From Nematopogon swammerdamellus (Eukaryota > Arthropoda > Insecta > Lepidoptera > Adelidae), in contig OX336342.1 of assembly GCA_946902875.1 (NCBI GenBank), positions 11,835,523-11,899,522 on the forward strand: a DNA stretch of 64,000 bases, written 5' to 3'. The position numbers and the translations under genes are program-made. The notes below the pieces were generated by a model, which ran no database searches, was not told where the DNA came from, and worked only from the letters and a program-made list of their open reading frames with translations. Numbering within the stretch: position 1 is the first letter of the stretch; every line of letters begins with the position of its first letter. Below, in pieces: positions 52,401 through 61,400 of this stretch.

Positions 52401-55400
52401 ATATTGCAACAAAGAACCAGATGAAACCTGCATTGCACATTCAGTGAATTCAAAATGTAATATCCTGTGTTTGAAAAATGAAACAGATATTTTCAATGCA
52501 ACAATACAGTGAGTTTACCTTGACAGGAGCGCAATATGGATGGTATGTCTGACCGCACTGCGAGCACGCAATCAGACAGCCTTCGGTGTCAGTACCGACA
52601 GCTCCGCACGTCACGCACAAATCTTGTGTCAGTACAAATTTGTCCTTACTCGAGCATAGAACCATCTTATTCTCCATTCCTATAAAATACAAACAACGTC
52701 AGACAAATTCTTTATAGAAATAAACAATTATTATAAATAAAAAACCGACCAAGTGCGAGTCGGACTCGTGGACCGAGGTTTCCGTACCACCATGTAACGG
52801 TTTTTATTATTTGATGTTTTACTTTAGAGTTTGCAATTACACCAAGTTTGACGCTTGTGTGTAACGGTTTTTACGATAAAGTAAAAAAAAATCTTTTATT
52901 TTTTGCTATTTTTATTATTTGTTAGGATATCTGCCATAATAACACATATTTTGTGAAAATTTCAACCGGCTGTCTATTACGGTCAACACAGCCCTCGGAC
53001 AGACAGACAGACGGCGTAGGCTTACAAGGCATAACAGGCATCCATATGCATACAGAAACGTAATAAAAAAAACACGTTTTTTGTATGGGAACCCCCTTAA
53101 TTTTTTACTTTTTCTATTTTTTATTATTTGTTGTTATATCCGCCATAATTACACATTCTGTGAAAATTTCAACAGGCTATCCATTACGGTTCTAGAGATA
53201 AAGCCCCCGGACAGACAGACAGACAGACGGACGGACAGACAGACAGACAGACGGCGTAGGCTTAGTAATAGGCTTCCGTATGGGATACGGATACCTAATA
53301 AAAGAACACACCTGGCTCTTCCTCAGTCCCCTTGTTGTCCTGAGGTTGAGGCCTCTGCAGACCGAGACCAGGCACACCAAAGACACCCCTCATCTTTGGT
53401 TTCGACCCTCTCTTTCTGCCAAAGTCCAGGAACGTCGACCTTTGCCTTTTTTGGTATGCGAGCTTGCCCGACGCTGCGAACCCACCCTTGAACTTGAAGC
53501 CACCAATTTTCTTCTTGGCAATTTTGGAAGACACAGTGTAAGGCTTACCCTTACCGAGACCCACGTCAGGCTAAAACATTAATATTATCATATAGTTCCA
53601 TAGTTCACTGTTGAGCTAAAGTCTGAGGTCCAGAGTATTAAAGCACTAATAATTTTACCTTAGTGTCGAGAGCTAGAGGGTCCTGCTCCAGAGAGATATC
53701 GTCTCCGTAGGAAGAGTCCTGGGACACAGACGTCATCGTGTCGTCTTCAATACCTGAGACAATAAAAATGTATGTCACCTGTTCATAATGTGGTCCGGTC
53801 TAAAACTGAATAACAATCTTGAGCTGGATTGTCCATTATGTTTGTGCTTGTGAAAGATTTCCATTGTAAACAAATTGATAAACTTGGGATGCATATCTGA
53901 CAAGTCCCTCCATATTTACATATATAATCTAATGTCTGCTGTCTGTATGTTTTTTTTATAGAAAGTGCGACCTCTGGTCCAGTATAGCCAGCAATCCAAA
54001 GGGAAAACTCCGGTATGGCACCTACGTTCTCGGAGGTGATATTGGCTGGTCGGAGCATGTGTTTTGGCCACTCTGACTCAAGCCACTCTGAATCAAACAA
54101 GAACAATATAATAAAAAAATATTCAACATAAAGCAGTAGTTAAAAAACGCTCACTGTCTTTCCGTTTGATGACCTGAGCGCTGGCGAGCGGCTTGCAGAT
54201 GGGACAGATGTACACGTAGCCGGGCTGCATCTCCTGGCGCACCTGGTGCGTCGCGGGCTCCGCCTCCGGGTCACACGCGCCGTGCACGTACCTTCACATG
54301 GCATATATTGTTACACGCTGCTGCATGCATCATTCAGTACTACCAGAGCCGACTGTCATTCGTCTCCCTCTACGGAGACAAGCCATGCTGCATCGTCATA
54401 GCCCCAGTGCGACGTTGCTATCGCTTACTCGCTCTCGCTTACCTCCCTGTGACAGGAGTGAGAAACACGAAGATTGCGACCGTCGCCCCCGCATCGTCAT
54501 AGCCCCAGTGCGACGTTGCTATCGCTTACTCGCTCTCGCTTACCTCCCTGTGACAGGAGTGAGAAACACGAAGATTGCGACCGTTGCCCGATGAAGGGTG
54601 AGCGATTTCATGTTTCTCTCTCGCTCCTGTCATCGGTAGGCAAGCGAGAGCGAGTAAGCGATAGCAACGTCGCACTGGGGCTATGACGATGCAGCATGGC
54701 TTGTCTCCGTAGAGGGAGACAATGACAGTTGGCTCTGGTACTACTCTTTATTAGGAAGTATTTTTGGTTTGCTTGAGATATCTATGGGTTGGATGGGGGA
54801 CAACAGCTCGATGCTGAGTGCTTCTGGTGGCATCAATGCAACATCAATCACATGCATCACAGAATGTCCATGGGCATCGTTAGACACCTAATTGTAGGGT
54901 GCCACATGTTCCGCTATCCATATAAAAACCATCACAGAGTAAATCATCAGATTATTTACTTATTCATTTATTTATTTTGAACACTGACAGCTGGTGCGTG
55001 TATTCTGTTTTTTAATTTATGAGTGCACTTGTATTGTTTTTAAGTATTGTTGTTTCTTTTTTCTAATTGGTTTTTTAACAAATTGAGGAGGCACTGATGG
55101 TGTCTTCAGATAATTTGTTCCAGGCGTTTATGACCCGGTGCGTTAGAAAATGCTTCCTAGGGTTAGTTCCATGTGTGGGCCATTTTAGTTTTAATGAGTG
55201 ACCACGAAGACGTTCTTATAAGCATAGAAAAAAACTATTTTTAAGAAAAAACATGTGGAATAATAAAACATTTTAACCCTTTGACCTCAGTACCGAAGTG
55301 AAGTATACATTTTTTATGAAATCAATATCTTATATAATCTAAACATACACACAATATGAAAATGTCGACATAAGAAATAAATACCTCTTGCAGAGTGTGC

Positions 55401-58400
55401 AGCGGATCATGTCGCGCTGCGCTGCGGCGCGGTAGGCGCGGCGGCACAGCGGGCACGAGGAGCCCTTGTTGCGCTGTTGGTAGCACGAGTCGCACACGGT
55501 GTAGTGCGAGTGCCAGCGCGACGACGGCCCCGCGCCCGGCGAGCGCGCGCCGCAGTCCGAGCACATGCGGCAACACTACGCACACACACATCCACAAACC
55601 TATCACAACCATCTACAATCACTCATTATTATCCAAATAAGTTTGCTTGACCCTTGATTTTTCATAACATATTTTCGTAACGCGGCTCTAAAGAAGTATA
55701 ACTTCAAAACTGTCAACATCAAAAAATGGCTCGAGTTCCACAAACCCAACATTCTGACCTTGCACTTCCAGCCGTACTTGGGCACTGTGGCCATGACTGG
55801 TCGCAGGCAGGCAGCGTGGTAGAGCTTGTCGCACTGCTCGCAGGACACGGCGCGTGCGTCGCCCGCGCCGCCGCCGCCCCCCGCCTCGCCGCGGCACACC
55901 TGGCACACTCTGCACTGCCGGCACGACCAGCCCGCGCGCACGCCTGCCGTCCACACCACACTCTCTTTAGTTTAGTGTAACCGGGTGCTCAAAGACACTA
56001 CGTCCAAACTAATGAAATAATTGTGCATGTTTTTCATCAGCAAAAAAAAAAAGGTTTTCCTTTGTAAGACAGAGTAACAGGTCTGTCTGGTCACCTTGTT
56101 GGATTGACTGGGACTGATTAAATCTCTCTGAACAGCTTAATTTCCATAGCTACGATTTCAAAGTTTTTTCAAATTTGCAAAATATTCTATAGATACAATC
56201 AATTCCTTTTTTAGCAGTTCATTAATAATTGCTACTAAAACTAAAAAGTAATCTGTACTCGCAGGGTGTGGAATAATAATGATGAGGCGGCGTTACCTGG
56301 TGACTGGGCGAGGCCGACGCAGGTGCCGTGGTAGTGAGCGCCGCAGGACACACACGTCATCAGGTTGGCCAGGTCGCCCACCACACGGCACGTGCGGCAG
56401 TCTATGTCCGCTGCGCCTGCACGCAAATCATAAAATAGTAAAGAACTTACATTTATCTGGGTACACAAGAGTGAAAACTATGAAATGCCGCAGTGCAGTG
56501 ACGTTGTAGTGAGGACTAGTAGTCGACTTGAGAAACCCAAAGATTATACACGAAATTCCCACAAAAAAAAAGTATGTAACTGATATCCTACAAAAGTGAC
56601 AAATTGTAAAAAAATGGTTACTTACATACTAATGGTACTTGGTATAAATGCTCTTTACAAAACGAAGATTTGCCTTGGAAATCTTGAAAGCCTCCAGAAG
56701 CGAGGACACATGGTAGGTGGAAATATTTACTGCAGCTCATCTGAAACAACCACAATTAACATTTAACCATTCAAGGATCACATTTGTAAACCAAGAATAA
56801 CTAATACGATATTGAAATTACATATTGTACCAGCAACAGAATTTGGATCGGTAGGAGAGAAGGAAATTGAGCACGGGACTATACTAGATTTCAGTTAGTC
56901 GCGATGCACTTCTGCAACAGAAAAAACTATGATCAATAATTTGTTCATAAATTTTTTCGCTCTGGAATGTTAAATGTTGTTAACCTTTTGCCGTTGGAGC
57001 GGCCGATATCGGTCGCTTTATAGATTATACCTTTACGAATGGAGCGGCCGATATCGGCCGCTTTCTTTTTTTTCTTTGTTTTGTTGGGTGGCCCCAACGA
57101 AATTATTTTATTCTTTTATCTCACTTAGCCGTGTGTATTTGAAAGTGACGAATTCAAATAGTAGAATAAATTTCCCTTTAGGCGACAACCATTCCCCCAT
57201 AGAGAAATGTCAGATTTACCGCCCTGTCAGTGTCATCAAGACAGCGGTTATAATAGGAGGGCGTTGTACGTTGCTCTTCTGTTTTCGGGTTTGCTGAGTG
57301 TTTTTTTGTGCAGATGAACCCATAAGTGATGTTTTTTCTCTTTTTCATTATATTCCGGATGTATTGAGTGCATTTGTTTGTGCTGAGTTGATCTGAATTT
57401 TTCGTAAAAATACTAAGAAAATGCCTCCTTTTCGGTACCAATTTCGGCTGTTTTTAGAGGCTTGTTTCTCGATATAAATCCGTTTTCTGGATAAAGTGAG
57501 GTGATAGAAGTGTTATTTAGTTCCTGTAGTTGAAATAATATATGCCGTATAGTGTTTGTATACAGTACATTTACGAGAAATAAGCAATTTTTGTGACCTA
57601 GTTTTCTCCATACAAACAATACAAACCATACAAATTTCCACATACAAATTTTATTGTGAACGACACGGGGGGCTGCTGATACACAAGAAAGGTATGATTA
57701 GGTCCGTTATTTATTAGTGTTTATAATAAAAATACTATATGACCGATTGGTGGTCTAATAAATTTATAAAAAAAAAAAACCTGAGAGAGGTCGCGATTTT
57801 CACATAGAACTTTACAAAATAATTTTGTCACCTAGAATACGTAATGTAAATAAAAAAATGCCATTTATAGCTAGAATATTTATCTGTAAATACAATCCAT
57901 ATGTTAGTTCATGAAGTTTTATGGAAAAATCTTCCAAAATGATTTTTTTTCGAGAGTAATGCGCCGGCGCCGATCGCGGCGCGCCACCTGGTGTAGCAGA
58001 AGGATTGTTTTGGTTAATGCTTCCAGAGCCAAAGGGTTAATGTTAATGTAAACGTGGAACCCCATTTGTGCAGCGTCACCACGAGGCCATAGCATGTATG
58101 TGGCAGCTTCTCTTGAGCAGCCTCGGAACACACCACTCGGCCCGAGATGATTCCAGCTCAGACCCGTCTCCATTTTATTCTAACTCTCAACATATATACG
58201 AATAGCTGACACTAAATATTGCGACGTTTTTGGCACAGCAGCCTGCAGCCGGTGCCCAAGTCTGAGGGGATGACGGGGGTACACAAGTTGGAGCCAAACT
58301 TCATAGACAACATTTTACTCGTTCCCTTCAAACATTTATGATGATTTGAAGTTGAGAGTTAGGATCTTTGAGCCCTATCATCACTGCAACATAGAGATCT

Positions 58401-61400
58401 ATTTATATAGTTTGGACAAGATAACATCAAACAACAAGTAAGGCACATAGATCCACTTGCTGTGTGATTAGGTGGAGGGACCGTGCCAAGGTGTCTAGCC
58501 TGGGTGGTTAACCTGTCACCCTATAACACGGCATCCCGTCCTTATCTCTCAGTCGCCTTTTACGACATGCACGGAGAGAGATGCAGTGGGGCTATTATTT
58601 TTAAATGCTGGCCCCACACGGTACATATTTATCAGTCACACATTTACACAGCATTGAAATATAAAAATAATTTACCTTGCACGGTATGCTGGCGCCGTAT
58701 CTAGCGCAAAAAGTGCACCTCCTCAGCAGAGCGGCCGTCACAATGCCCTTTACCCTCGCCTCTTCCATGCTCTCCCGAGACTCGTCGTCCGCCCTCGGGC
58801 TAGCGGCCACCTGCTCCGCGAACGGAGGCGTGAACTCGAGGCAGCACCGGTGGATGTAGACCGCGCCGCAGGAAACCAACGTGGCGAGCTCCACCGACTC
58901 CTGGTGCCCGATTATGGACAGCTCGTCGGTGTGCTCCAGGTTGTGCAGAGGTGTTCTGAATGATATATTATTTTCTTAATAATAAAACATACCGAGACTT
59001 TCTTCTAACCTATTCGTAGCGTGTCAAGTAATTTATTTTTTTTTATTTTTTTTATTGGAAGCGCGACATATGGCGCCGAGGCACCCATGAGGTGTCTAAC
59101 GGCGCCCATGGACATTCGGTCGTATTCGGGGGTTGCGAATGCCATGCCGGCCTGACAGGTGCCCATTCACGCCCCTCTTGAAGGACCCGAGACTGTATTT
59201 GGGGGGAAATATATGAGCGGTTACATACAGATATTGGATATTGAAGTTCTGTTTCATACTCACTTGCACTTATTCGCTCCTTTCTGTCTTCTGCTCGGCG
59301 GCGCGTTCAACAGTAGCTGCTGCATACCGTCAGTCTGCTCCGGCGGAGGTAGCACGCTGTCCGGTGTGACCGGGGTGCTGCCACCGGAGCGCGGGAGCGG
59401 CGGCGGCGTCGGCGGCGGTCCGGGCGTCACACACATCGGAGTTGACGGTAACTCTTCGGGGACCCGACACGTGATCTGTCTCATCTCTCCCTGACCGAGT
59501 TGACTGCGCTCACCGAGGTTGCATAGAGCACAGAGCTTACCAGGCCTAGTGAGAATTAAAAATAAGCTTAGTTTCCTGTAATTATCTACATAGTACAAAA
59601 GAAATGAATTTTTTTGTCAACTATGTCAGCGTCTCACTTATTTGAAACAATAATCAATCGCGAGTTTTAATCACGCACAAGGATTTCGTAGAACTCTTCA
59701 ATGCAATGCAAACTACAATGACGTCATCTATAATTGAGTACGGTGAATATGTACTAATTGATCAGGTCTGACAGTAGCCGGAAAACCAATCGCAACCGTG
59801 GCTGATGAAGCTCCTTTTAAATTCTTGGGCAAAAGGATCACCAGCAGAGGAAAGGAGCATCCTACTGATGATATTGTCCAACTTTTCGAAGAGAGCCTCC
59901 GCCAAACTGACAATCTTCCCCTCCTGGGTACACAAAAGGCATGGATTTACGATAACTACCTGACATCAAAACTTTCATGGCCATTTCTCGTCTACGACTT
60001 CACAAAGCAAAACCTGACTAAATTAGACTCGTATGTGACCAGATTCCTGAAATCATGGTTTGGACTGGCTCACCCGGCTGACTCGTCAACGCTATACAGA
60101 TCTCACAATAACTTTGGACTGAACATTAAGAAACCGTCGATATTTTATCAAAAGGCGAGAATAGCCAAACGATGTATACTCAAAGACTCCAATGATAGCG
60201 CTATTCAAGCCTTACCCAACACATCACTATCAGATGAACTGGAATCGAGACTCGACTTCTACAAATCATTCCAAGTTGGTACACGCACCAATAGATCTGG
60301 ATTGGGCATAGAAACAGCAAAGTCTGATAAAGAAATACTGAAAGGTTTTGCTCAGGAGGACATGGAACAAGGCTTCAAACTTCACGCCTTAAACCTAGAA
60401 ATGCAGAATGATTGGCTAACAGTGGGTGACTTCTGCATCCCTCCTGCATTGAAGTGGAAATCCATAATATACAACTGGTCCCCTGAGCTGCTTAAGTTCT
60501 ACTTAAATGCATTCCAGCTTACTCTCCCCGACCCGAGTAACCTAGTTAGATGGGGGAAATCTACAAATAGACTATGCCCGTCATGTAAGGAGTTCGTAGG
60601 CACGGCCAAACATTTGTTATGCGGATGCAAAATACTACTTGAGCGAGGCCAGTATTCCTACCGTCATGATAAAGTCCTCCAAATCATCAGAGAGGCCATC
60701 AACCTGTCAATTGCACGGACCAGGAAAGGGCAAACCAGTAGCGGCTTCCAGAAGGTCAACTTTGTGAAACCTGGAGCCAATAAGCTGCCCAAAGATAGGA
60801 CTAAACCTTCTTCAATTTTGGGAGCAGCAAAGGATTGGGAATTGTTGATGGACACACATGAGAAGCATTACCAAATGCCTTCGGAAATCTGTACCACAGC
60901 ATTAAGGCCGGATATACTCATATTCTCAAAAGCGACAAAGCATGTAGTACTTGTTGAACTTACAGTTCCATGGGAAAGTAACATACCGAAGGACCACAAC
61001 ATCAAGCTTAACAAGTACTGCAACTTAGTAGACCGGATTGTGAGAAACGGATTCAAGACTGATCTCTTCGCTGTGGAAGTCGGAGCAAGAGGACTACCAG
61101 CGAAGTCGCTCTACAGTCTCTTCAAGAATCTAGGGCTCCCAAGATCGACGCTAAGCTCATATATGGAGAGAGCTTCGAAAACGTCACTGGAAGCATCCTA
61201 CAGAATATGGATAGGTAGAGAGAGGGAGGTCGAGAGCGGGACTGGTGGTTTCCCCGCGTCCTAGTCAACGCAGACTAGCTGACGAGGGCTTGATGCGAGC
61301 CGAAACGTGAAGCATGCGCGGGAAATTTAGAGTGGCCACTCGCTAGTCCCGGCCTCGATTGATACCCTCCATATGTTCGGTGAAGCCATCGTAAGCTTAG

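Noticed and set aside
53192..53280. CRISPR-like or regulatory array
   Set aside because: It is a (GACA)n microsatellite inside a common dispersed repeat, with no spacers.
59762..61264. Domesticated host gene from an R2-type LINE
   Set aside because: The open frame is long, but the unit is a typical 5' truncation with its own 3'UTR and no promoter or splice evidence.
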